Shown here piece after piece: positions 8,643 to 18,124 of a stretch of 64,000 nucleotides of DNA; the stretch's first letter is position 1; the number at the start of each line of letters is the position of its first letter. This stretch comes from UBA8110 sp964597275 (GTDB taxonomy: Bacteria > SAR324 > NAC60-12), in NCBI GenBank assembly GCA_964597275.1, contig CAZQXS010000001.1:9725-73724 (forward strand), given 5' to 3'. The notes under the pieces were generated by a model. The model was not told the origin of the DNA. It searched no databases and saw only the letters and a program-made list of their open reading frames with translations. The position numbers and the translations under genes are program-made.

Positions 8643-9338
8643 TCAGGCACTGCCGCCACCCAGATAAATCCGCGAGTACCCTTCCTTCAAATTGGCGTTG
8701 ATCTGGTCCATGCGGACCTGGATGTGGTTGCTGATTCTTTCGAGAGCCATCTGCCTGTCGCGCTTCCGGATCGCATCAAGGATGCTCAGGTGTTCCTCCT
8801 GCACGAGCGATTTTTGATCGTCCATGTCCACCCAGCGCACAAAGCGGATGCGGGCGTTGACGTTTTTCAAGGCCCGGACGATCTCCTGATTGTTGGAGAA
8901 GCTCGCGAGGCTTTCGTGAAAGTACTCGTCAATCCTGAGCAGTTCCGTGCCTTCGTGCTCAACATAGGCAATGCTGGTCTTGCGCACAAAATCCTCCAGT
9001 TCGTCAAGCTCCGGATCGGTCGCGTGATGGACGGCGTAGCGAACCGACGCCCGCTCCAACGCCTCCCGCAGTCCATACAAATCCAGCACGAGCTTGGGTT
9101 CGAGCGGACGGCAGAAAAACCCTTTTCCAGGCTCGAAATCAAAAAAACCCTCGGCGGCGAGCCGGTTCAGAGCTTCCCGCAACGGGGTCCGGCTCACTCC
9201 AAGTTGCTCGGACAGCACACTCTCGTTCAGCCGCTCCCCGGGTTTGAATTTGAAGGCGATCGCCATTTCCTGAAGCACCTGATGCAGATGCTCGACGCTG
9301 CCCTCTTTCCCAGGTTGAGCTTTGCTACTGTGTCTCAC
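8643..9338 (-). CDS. GntR-family transcriptional regulator with FCD domain
   Basis: 231 residues, starting at a GTG. An N-terminal winged helix-turn-helix (KFKPGERLNESVLSEQLGVS, TPLREALNRLAAEGFF) is followed by an all-helical FCD ligand domain with metal-site-like residues (DEYFHESLASFSNN, EEHLSILDAIRKRD). This is the FadR/VanR-type branch, usually a repressor controlled by a carboxylic acid or sugar acid. Such proteins bind palindromes of the T-GTATAC-A type. Exactly such a site (GCTGTATACAGC, 9503-9514) lies in its upstream region, so autoregulation and control of the divergent transcript are likely. The ligand is unknown. Confidence 0.9.
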   Translation of the reverse strand: MRHSSKAQPGKEGSVEHLHQVLQEMAIAFKFKPGERLNESVLSEQLGVSRTPLREALNRLAAEGFFDFEPGKGFFCRPLEPKLVLDLYGLREALERASVRYAVHHATDPELDELEDFVRKTSIAYVEHEGTELLRIDEYFHESLASFSNNQEIVRALKNVNARIRFVRWVDMDDQKSLVQEEHLSILDAIRKRDRQMALERISNHIQVRMDQINANLKEGYSRIYLGGGSA

Positions 9339-9463
9339 GGCCTCAGATTGAATTGCGCAGGAGGTTCATAGACAAGCATTTGAAAACACTGACGAATGCT
9401 CAAAAGCGCGGCAAGCTCTCAAGAGCATCCAAACACTTTATCTGCACAATAGCAGTTTTTTTC

Positions 9464-9514
9464 TTGACAGCAAACCCTTTTGTATATTATTGTTAATACA
9501 ACGCTGTATACAGC
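9464..9514. promoter_or_regulatory. Promoter-like segment with FadR/GntR-type operator
   Basis: A consensus -35 hexamer TTGACA (9464-9469) is followed by an AT-rich stretch with several possible -10 sequences; the best spaced is near 9488-9493. Just downstream lies the perfect 12-base palindrome GCTGTATACAGC (9503-9514), preceded by TTGTAT (9480-9485) and ATACAA (9496-9501), which form a second, looser dyad. These match the class of sites used by FCD-type GntR regulators, one of which is divergently encoded. The promoter reads toward the leader and the 72-residue gene. Confidence 0.6.
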
Positions 9515-9540
9515 CTTGGGTTCAGGGTTGTTTGAGAGCG

Positions 9541-9735
9541 TTCCGAAAATGCCCGATCCAGCAGTGAGTGCTTTTGGAGTGGATCCCCTGATGAAGCCCA
9601 GAAGCCAGTTCCTCTGAATCGGGTATGCACTGGGTGGCAGGGTGGTAGCTCAGGCTCTGCCTACCCGGATGTGAGGGATGGACCTGCCATCCCATCCCTC
9701 TCTCTCCTCAGCGCGGGGCTTCGGCCCCGCGTTTG
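9541..9735 (+). ncRNA. Candidate structured leader or small RNA
   Basis: This non-coding stretch is rich in self-complementary segments: GGGATGG facing CCATCCC near 9677-9695, a GGGTGG/CCTACCC hairpin just before it, possible long-range CCCGAT/ATCGGG pairing, and a strong GCGGGGC-TTCG-GCCCCGC hairpin ending near 9733. It lies between the operator region and the 72-residue gene. I do not recognise a known riboswitch or RNA family. It could be a regulated 5' leader or an independent small RNA; the RNA call is inference from fold potential alone. Confidence 0.35.
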
Positions 9736-9759
9736 GAATCCAGCACAGAGGTTACAAGC

Positions 9760-9978
9760 ATGTCCAGTTTCAATAAATACAACGTTCACTCCTTCAAAGC
9801 AGATCACAGCATCACCTACACCCACCAACAACTCGATGATGCGGTGCGTTCGTTCATCAAGGAGGGCGGGAAGATCAAGCGTATTGAAACTGCCGACCCT
9901 CATCCGGAGTCCCGAAACTTCTTGGCCTGCCGCACTCAGGCGGCCCCGCATCAGTTCAACCTGCATCCGATCGGGTGA
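9760..9978 (+). CDS. Uncharacterised small protein (72 aa)
   Basis: I do not recognise this product. The ATG at 9760 has an AGAGG ribosome site eight bases upstream. The protein is polar, with no membrane segment: MSSFNKYNVHSFKADHSITY, then an amphipathic stretch HQQLDDAVRSFIKEGGKIKR, and a tail rich in His, Pro and Gln ending near NLHPIG. It has its own promoter-like region and a clear terminator at 10009-10049, so it is probably a real monocistronic gene. It lies opposite the GntR/FCD regulator and may be its target. Confidence 0.65.
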   Translation: MSSFNKYNVHSFKADHSITYTHQQLDDAVRSFIKEGGKIKRIETADPHPESRNFLACRTQAAPHQFNLHPIG

Positions 9979-10008
9979 GGCGCAGCGTTCCCTACCGTTT
10001 TGCTGAGT

Positions 10009-10049
10009 AAAAAGGAGCCTTCGTTCAGTTGAGCGAGGCTCCTTTTTTT
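10009..10049 (+). terminator. Rho-independent terminator
   Basis: A 12-bp stem (10009-10020 with 10036-10047, core GGAGCCT/AGGCTCC) encloses a 15-base loop and is followed by a run of seven T. This is a textbook intrinsic terminator for the 72-residue gene. Its presence argues against mtnA starting at the upstream in-frame ATG at 10029. Confidence 0.9.
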
Positions 10050-10196
10050 GTTTGCACTCCCTTCCGAAACCGCAGGTCTGCCGCCTTCTCCCCGCCTAAG
10101 CTGGACTTTTTCAGCACTTTCTTAAAAAGTGAATCTCCTCGATTTTTTCGTGTCCACACGATTGGCAACTCCGAAAACCTGACCCTTGAACCCACT

Positions 10197-11282
10197 GTGA
10201 ATCCAGCTCAGCCCGCCCGCACGACTGCGGACGCTCCCGTTCCGCAACTTCCGCAAACCCTGCGCTGGAAAGACGGCCAGCTCTTCTTCCTCGACCAGAC
10301 CCGGCTTCCGCTGGAAGTGATGGAGGAACGGCAAGATTCGGTCGTGCAGGTTTGGGAATCGATCCAGCAACTCAAGGTGCGTGGCGCTCCGGCGATTGGC
10401 ATCGCGGGGGCTTACGGGCTGGTGGTGGCGATGCAGGAAAAGCAGGGGCTTTCCAGCACCGATTACCTCAAGGAACTCCAGCAGCAGGCCGACTACCTCG
10501 ACAGTTCGCGCCCAACGGCGGTGAACCTGCACTGGGCGCTCCAGCGCATGGTCCGGAAGGCGGAACCGTTTGCCGGAGAATCCGCTGGGACGATTCACCA
10601 AGCTCTGACGGAAGAGGCCATTGCCATCCACGATGAGGACCGCGCCCTCTGCCGGGGCATTGGCGAAGCAGGAGTCTCGTTGATTGCAGAAGGCTCCGGG
10701 GTGCTGACCCACTGCAATGCGGGGTCGCTGGCAACCTCGGAACTCGGCACGGCCACGGCGGCAATGTACCTCGCCCACGCGCAGGGCACACGCTTCCGGG
10801 TGTATGCGGACGAAACCCGCCCGTTGTTGCAGGGAGCGCGGCTGACGAGTTGGGAGTTGCAGCAGTCCGGGCTGGACGTGACGTTGATTTGCGACAACAT
10901 GGCAGCGACCACGATGGCCGAGGAACTGATTGACCTCGTGATCGTGGGCACCGACCGTGTGGCAGCCAACGGCGATGTGGCCAACAAGATCGGCACCCTC
11001 GGCGTGGCCATCCTCGCCAAGCATTTCGGAATCCCCTTCTATGTGGCCTGCCCCTACTCCACGATTGATTTCAATACCCCCTCCGGCAACAAAATCACGA
11101 TTGAGGAGCGCAACGCGGATGAAGTCACCAGCTTCGGAGCGAAGCGCACCGCCCCGGAAGCCATGCCCGTCCGCAACCCGGCCTTCGATGTCACTCCTGC
11201 GGAACTCGTTTCTGGACTGATCACCGAGCGCGGCATCCTGCGCCCCCCCTACTCCGAATCCCTGCGCCAGCACTATGCTTGA
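10197..11282 (+). CDS. mtnA: S-methyl-5-thioribose-1-phosphate isomerase
   Basis: Methionine salvage enzyme that converts methylthioribose-1-phosphate to methylthioribulose-1-phosphate. The family blocks are clear: LPQTLRWKDGQLFFLDQTRL, VRGAPAIGIAGAYG, RPTAVNLHWAL, LTHCNAGSLAT, ETRPLLQGARLT, DNMAATTM, IVGTDRVAANGDVANKIGT and the tail NPAFDVTPAELVSGLITERG. About 361 residues from the GTG at 10197 fit the family (340-370). The frame is open back to an ATG at 10029, but that start lies inside a terminator hairpin. A TTG at 10185 is another option. No other methionine-salvage gene is nearby. Confidence 0.93.
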   Translation: MNPAQPARTTADAPVPQLPQTLRWKDGQLFFLDQTRLPLEVMEERQDSVVQVWESIQQLKVRGAPAIGIAGAYGLVVAMQEKQGLSSTDYLKELQQQADYLDSSRPTAVNLHWALQRMVRKAEPFAGESAGTIHQALTEEAIAIHDEDRALCRGIGEAGVSLIAEGSGVLTHCNAGSLATSELGTATAAMYLAHAQGTRFRVYADETRPLLQGARLTSWELQQSGLDVTLICDNMAATTMAEELIDLVIVGTDRVAANGDVANKIGTLGVAILAKHFGIPFYVACPYSTIDFNTPSGNKITIEERNADEVTSFGAKRTAPEAMPVRNPAFDVTPAELVSGLITERGILRPPYSESLRQHYA

Positions 11283-11450
11283 GTTCGTGCTTCTCCGCCC
11301 TCCGTAGCTGAAAAACCGAAAACCGAAAACGCCATCTGCTCGTAAGCTGCTAAGTTCGCCAAGGACACGAAATGGTTTTTCTCTTGGCATTCCTTCGCAT
11401 CCTTCGCGGCTGAAAACCGAAAACTGACAACCAACAACCGACAACCCAAA

Positions 11451-12872
11451 ATGCCCGACCTTTCCCTTTGCTTCAAAACCGCCACCGAACTCGCCGACCT
11501 GCTGCGCAACCGCGAGGTTTCCGCCGTTGAGGTGCTGGAAGCCCACCTTGCGCAAATCGAGCGCGTCAACCCGCAAGTCAACGCCATTGTCACCCTACTT
11601 CCGGAGCAGGGCATGGAGCGGGCAAAAGCCCTGGACGCGGTGGCGGCTCGCGGCGAGGCGATGGGGCCGCTTCACGGCCTGCCCGTCGCTCACAAGGATT
11701 TGGTGGAAACCAAGGGCATCCGCACCACTTACGGCTCCCCCATTTTCTCGGACAACACTCCAACGAAAGACGCGCTGCTCGTGCAGCGTCTGCGGGAAGC
11801 CGGGGCGGTCCTGATCGGCAAGACTAACACTCCGGAGTTCGGAGCGGGATCGCAGACTTTCAACGCCGTCTTTGGTGCGACCAAGAACCCCTACGACCTC
11901 AGCAAAACCTGCGGGGGCAGCAGCGGCGGGGCAGCGGTGTCGCTCGCAAGCCGGATGCTTCCAATTGCAGACGGCAGCGACCTCGGCGGCTCGCTCCGGA
12001 ACCCAGCGAGCTTCAACAACGTCGTGGGCTTCCGCACCTCCCCCGGACGGGTGCCCTCGTGGCCGGGAACGGGCTGGAACACGTTTCCGGTCGATGGACC
12101 AATGGGGCGCACCGTGGAGGATGTGGGGTTGCTGCTCAGCGTGATGGCCCAGCCCGATCAACGCGCCCCTTTGTCCCTCACCGATTCCGGGGAGCAGTTC
12201 CGGCAACCCCTCAGCCGTGACTTCAAGGGGGTCCGCATCGGCTGGAGTTCCGACCTTGGCGGGCTTCCGGTGGACACGCGGGTGGTGCAAACGCTGGAAA
12301 AAGGACGCTCCGTTTTGGAAAACCTTGGCTGCGAATTGAACGAGGGCTTTCCGGATTTTTCCGGGGCCGACGAAATTTTCAAAACGTGGCGGGCGTGGAT
12401 GTACGAGATCAAGTGTGGGGCGCACCTTAAGACACACCGGGATCAGATCAAGGACACAGTGATTTGGAACACCGAATCCGGACAGAAACTTACCGGGCCA
12501 GACCTTGGCCGAGCAGAAATTTTACGCAGGGAGTTGTACCACCGCGTCCGGGAGTTCATGGAGGCGCATGAGTTCCTCTGCCTACCGGTCGCGCAGGTGC
12601 CGCCGTTTCCGATCGAGCAGGAGTACATCACCGAAATCAACGGCATCCAGATGGAAACCTACCTCGACTGGATGCGCTCGTGCTTTTTCATCACGGTGAC
12701 GGGGCTTCCGGCGATTTCGGTGCCGTGCGGTTTCACCGAAGACGGCCTCCCGGTCGGCCTGCAAATCGTGGGGCGAAACCGCGACGAGTTGGGCGTGCTG
12801 CAACTCGCCTACGCCTTCCAGCAGGCCAATCCGGTTTGGCAGCAAGTCCCGGAAGTCGCCCAACCAAGTTGA
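11451..12872 (+). CDS. Amidase, amidase-signature family
   Basis: 473 residues with the complete amidase-signature core: Lys82 in VAHKDLVETKG, cis-Ser157 in KTCGGSSGGAAVSL and nucleophile Ser181 in GSDLGGSLRNPASFN. The family includes GatA, the Glu/Asp-tRNA amidotransferase A subunit, and many carboxamide hydrolases. No gatB or gatC is adjacent and the C-terminal half (MRSCFFITVTGLPAISVPCG) resembles stand-alone amidases, so a catabolic amidase is preferred. Its stop overlaps the next gene's TTG start by four bases. Upstream, 11283-11450 is non-coding and contains A-rich near-repeats of the CCGAAAAC type. Confidence 0.9.
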   Translation: MPDLSLCFKTATELADLLRNREVSAVEVLEAHLAQIERVNPQVNAIVTLLPEQGMERAKALDAVAARGEAMGPLHGLPVAHKDLVETKGIRTTYGSPIFSDNTPTKDALLVQRLREAGAVLIGKTNTPEFGAGSQTFNAVFGATKNPYDLSKTCGGSSGGAAVSLASRMLPIADGSDLGGSLRNPASFNNVVGFRTSPGRVPSWPGTGWNTFPVDGPMGRTVEDVGLLLSVMAQPDQRAPLSLTDSGEQFRQPLSRDFKGVRIGWSSDLGGLPVDTRVVQTLEKGRSVLENLGCELNEGFPDFSGADEIFKTWRAWMYEIKCGAHLKTHRDQIKDTVIWNTESGQKLTGPDLGRAEILRRELYHRVREFMEAHEFLCLPVAQVPPFPIEQEYITEINGIQMETYLDWMRSCFFITVTGLPAISVPCGFTEDGLPVGLQIVGRNRDELGVLQLAYAFQQANPVWQQVPEVAQPS

Positions 12873-13786
12873 ATTCGACTTCTGAAACGCTGCGGTCGCG
12901 TCTGGCCCCCACCCCCAGCGGGCACCTGCACCTTGGCAACGCCTTCAATTTCCTGCTGACGTGGGCGTTGGTGCGCAGTCGGGGCGGGCACCTCTGGTTG
13001 CGCGTGGACGACCTCGATGCTCCCCGCGCCAAGCCGGAGTTTCTGGAATCGCTGTTTCGGGACTTGGACTGGCTGGGGCTGGATTGGGACGCTGGTCCGG
13101 AAGGTCCGGACGCGGTGCGGAAAGCGTGGTCGCAAGCACACCGCCGCGACCGCTACGAAATCGCCTTGTCGCAACTCCGAGAGCAGGGCGACCTCTTCGC
13201 CTGCACCTGTTCTCGAAAAACAGTGCAGGTGCTTTCCACGGATGGACGCTACCCCGGAACCTGCCGAAATCGCAGCCTCGATTTTTCCAGCCCGGACACC
13301 GCATGGCGACTGCGGATGCCGGATTCTGCACCCGTGACGATCCACGGCTGGCCGGACTCGGAGGCTTCTGTGGATGCTGCGCCTGCGGGAGACCTCGTGC
13401 TGCGCCGCCGCGACGGGATTCCCGCCTACCAAATCGCCTCGCTCGTGGATGATGTGGATCTCGACATCACCCTCATCGTCCGGGGCAACGACCTCCACGA
13501 GTCTTCCGCGATCCAGTTGCACCTTGCCCAGCGGCTCGGAGCCGAACCCTTCCTGCAAGCGCGCTTTCTCCACCACCCCCTCCTCACCCGTCCCGACGGA
13601 GCCAAGCTTTCCAAGTCCAAAGGCGACACCACTCTCAAGCAGATGCGAGAGTCCGGAATCCCCGTTCAGGCGGTCTATGCGCAGTTTGCTCGTTGGCGAA
13701 ACTGGAACTTTTGCGGAGAAGCCATCGAATCCCGCGATTTTCTGGAAAGTTTCCACACCCTCGATCCCCTCGGCAAGAACTTGTGA
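12869..13786 (+). CDS. gluQ: Glutamyl-Q tRNA(Asp) synthetase-like protein
   Basis: A truncated glutamyl-tRNA synthetase paralogue of 305 residues with no anticodon-binding domain, as in GluQ (YadB). GluQ attaches glutamate to queuosine in tRNA-Asp. Visible features are the class I HIGH-like motif PTPSGHLHLGNAFNF, KMSKS-like KLSKSKG, RVDDLDAPR in the amino-acid site and a zinc site (CTCSRK, later YPGTCRNR). The TTG start at 12869 overlaps the amidase stop as TTGA and gives the expected N-terminus; no ATG fits. It is followed by acnA after 103 bases. Confidence 0.85.
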   Translation: MNSTSETLRSRLAPTPSGHLHLGNAFNFLLTWALVRSRGGHLWLRVDDLDAPRAKPEFLESLFRDLDWLGLDWDAGPEGPDAVRKAWSQAHRRDRYEIALSQLREQGDLFACTCSRKTVQVLSTDGRYPGTCRNRSLDFSSPDTAWRLRMPDSAPVTIHGWPDSEASVDAAPAGDLVLRRRDGIPAYQIASLVDDVDLDITLIVRGNDLHESSAIQLHLAQRLGAEPFLQARFLHHPLLTRPDGAKLSKSKGDTTLKQMRESGIPVQAVYAQFARWRNWNFCGEAIESRDFLESFHTLDPLGKNL

Positions 13787-13889
13787 TTTCGGCGACGGAA
13801 GCTACGCTAAAGGGGTTCACCGCAACCGAATGTGAAGGGTTCAGGGGGGTTCGGAGGCGTTTTTCTGATGATCTTTCTTTGAGAAAAAA

Positions 13890-16562
<2,673 letters not shown>

Positions 16563-16575
16563 GTCGGCTGACCTC

Positions 16576-16601
16576 CCCGGAGGGTGGCTCAGCCCTCCGG
16601 G
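16576..16601 (+). terminator. Hairpin after acnA
   Basis: A 9-bp stem (CCCGGAGGG 16576-16584 with CCCTCCGGG 16593-16601) lies 14 bases after the acnA stop. There is no T-run, so it may be an RNA-stabilising 3' hairpin and not a true intrinsic terminator. Confidence 0.45.
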
Positions 16602-16652
16602 TTCTCCCGCATTCGGGGTTCACCCTATCCAACTGGAGTGACGAGTAGCACC

Positions 16653-17204
16653 ATGAGCGATGTTCTTTTACTGAACCAGGACCACCAGCCCCTGACCTAT
16701 GCCCCGCTCAGCACCCTGACGTGGCAGCAGGCCGTCAAGGCGTACTTTCTTGACAAGGTGGTGGTGCTGCGCTCCTACCGCAACTGGCCCTGCCGCGCCC
16801 AGCACTTCGCCATGCCCATGCCCAGCGTGGTGGTGATGTCCAAGTACATCCGGCGCACCAACCGCGTGTACTTCACGCGGCGCAACATCTACCTGAGGGA
16901 TCGCTTTCACTGCCAGTACTGTGCAAAGCCTTTCACTCCGGAACAGCTCACGATTGATCACGTCCTGCCCAGAAGTCTGGGAGGCGCGACCTCGTGGGAC
17001 AACGTGGTGGCCGCTTGCTACCGCTGCAACCTCAGCAAGGGGTCGGACCTGATCCGTCCCAGCAACCCGCCGCACGAGCCGAGCTATTGGGAAATGGTCA
17101 GCATCGCCAAGTCCATGCCCCTGCGCATCCCGGATCCCCAGTGGCAGGACTACCTCCAGTGGCCCAACCAACTGGTTCACGTGATTGACCTCAAGGCCGC
17201 CTGA
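16653..17204 (+). CDS. HNH endonuclease family protein
   Basis: 183 residues. The C-terminal half carries an HNH core: zinc-type pair FHCQYCAKPF, then LTIDHVLPRSLGGATSWDNV and VAACYRCNLSKGS. The N-terminal half (MSDVLLLNQDHQPLTYAPLS, then TWQQAVKAYFLDKVVVL) is typical of a widespread family of stand-alone chromosomal HNH proteins of unknown role. The ATG at 16653 was chosen because the family begins at 'VLLLNQDHQPL'. No restriction or phage gene is adjacent, so a DNA-processing role can only be inferred. Its last 14 bases overlap the convergent gene. Confidence 0.88.
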   Translation: MSDVLLLNQDHQPLTYAPLSTLTWQQAVKAYFLDKVVVLRSYRNWPCRAQHFAMPMPSVVVMSKYIRRTNRVYFTRRNIYLRDRFHCQYCAKPFTPEQLTIDHVLPRSLGGATSWDNVVAACYRCNLSKGSDLIRPSNPPHEPSYWEMVSIAKSMPLRIPDPQWQDYLQWPNQLVHVIDLKAA

Positions 17205-17520
17205 TCGGGCCGCGAGTCCGCAAATTGCGGTACTCGTACACCGAGCGCAGCAACTTGGCGTAATCGAGCGGTGGGTGCGGCTTCCAGACTTCCTTTGACA
17301 TGGCCTGGGCGTGACGCCTCACGGTGCTGTTCTTCACGCCCGGAGTCAGCTTTCCAGTGAATCGCGAGGAGCGTTCCGTGAAGGGGCTTTGCTTGGCCTC
17401 GACAATTCTGCGAAGCTTGGCGTAATCTAGCCCGTGATTGGCCAGCAGGTTGCCGGGAGCTACAGGCGCGGCCAGCAAAACCAGCAGCAGGAGTTTTCCA
17501 GAAAAGCGTTTCATCCGCAC
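17191..17520 (-). CDS. Small exported protein with an internal duplication
   Basis: 109 residues (ATG at 17520, or 17514). The N-terminus MKRFSGKLLLLVLLAAPVAP is a signal peptide with probable cleavage near LLANHG. The mature part contains two similar 9-11-residue segments, GLDYAKLRRIVE near residue 30 and PLDYAKLLRSVYE near residue 84, so the protein may have arisen by duplication. It is basic and has no cysteine. I do not recognise a family. Its 3' end overlaps the HNH gene tail by 14 bases, convergent. Confidence 0.6.
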   Translation of the reverse strand: MRMKRFSGKLLLLVLLAAPVAPGNLLANHGLDYAKLRRIVEAKQSPFTERSSRFTGKLTPGVKNSTVRRHAQAMSKEVWKPHPPLDYAKLLRSVYEYRNLRTRGPIRRP

Positions 17521-17623
17521 AACGAGGTTTCTCCTTGGGAGCCTTGCACTGTCCCACAGTCCCGGCTTGCGGGCAAGCTGAATTGGGCATTGCGCCCTAA
17601 ATCCAGTGTGGTAGAGTTTTGTA

Positions 17624-17860
17624 ATGGGAACCTTGCTGAGAAAGTTTGGACTGAAGCTCTTTGTTTACAAAAACGACCACGAACCCAAGCACGTTCACGT
17701 CATGATCGGTGATGATGATTTTGCAAAAATCGAAATCCGATCATTAAGGGTGGTCTATTCTTATCTCAATCCCAAGGACCTGAAGAAGGCCAAAAGGCTC
17801 GTTCAGGATAACCAAGATTTGTTGGAAAGGCAGCGGGATGCATTCTTTGATCAGCAGTAG
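17624..17860 (+). CDS. DUF4160 domain protein
   Basis: 78 residues beginning MGTLLRKFGLKLFVYKNDHE and continuing PKHVHVMIGDDDFAKIEI; the F-Y-x-D-H-x-P-x-H-H/V-V motif is diagnostic of DUF4160. Such genes usually sit directly before a DUF2442 gene, as here, in a two-gene arrangement resembling a toxin-antitoxin or mobile accessory pair. The biochemical function is unknown. The two reading frames overlap by 23 bases. Confidence 0.85.
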   Translation: MGTLLRKFGLKLFVYKNDHEPKHVHVMIGDDDFAKIEIRSLRVVYSYLNPKDLKKAKRLVQDNQDLLERQRDAFFDQQ

Positions 17861-18083
17861 AGACGTTGAAGTCACAGAGCAGTACCTCCAAGTCGAATTG
17901 GAGGACGGGCGGATTATTGCGACCCCGATCAGTTGGTACCCGGAATTGCAATCGGCGACCCAACAGCAGCGCCAGAACTACAAGCTCATTTGCCGCAAAA
18001 CCGGGATCGAGTGGCCTGATCTGGACCTGCATTTAAGCATTGGGCACATGCTCTCGGAAGACCTTGAAAAGAAGGTTGCCTGA
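17838..18083 (+). CDS. DUF2442 domain protein
   Basis: 81 residues: VEVTEQYLQVELEDGRIIAT, then PISWYPELQSATQQQRQNYK, GIEWPDLDLHLSIGHML. The 'DGR..-P..W-P-L..A...-R.N' pattern and the 'I-W-P-D-L-D-L..S' ending define DUF2442. It overlaps the upstream DUF4160 gene and completes the usual pair. The start at 17838 lies inside the previous gene; a later start would lose conserved residues. Proposed toxin-antitoxin roles for this pair are unproven. Confidence 0.85.
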   Translation: MHSLISSRDVEVTEQYLQVELEDGRIIATPISWYPELQSATQQQRQNYKLICRKTGIEWPDLDLHLSIGHMLSEDLEKKVA

Positions 18084-18124
18084 ACTGGCAACGCCTTCCT
18101 GAATTTTCACTTATAGCAATTATT

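Noticed and set aside
9645..9665. GGTAGCTCAGG, which resembles a tRNA D-arm
   Set aside because: No anticodon arm, T-arm or acceptor stem follows; the segment pairs better as a simple hairpin.
11283..11450. Possible terminator or regulatory RNA after mtnA
   Set aside because: Only A-rich near-repeats of the CCGAAAAC type; no stable stem was found.
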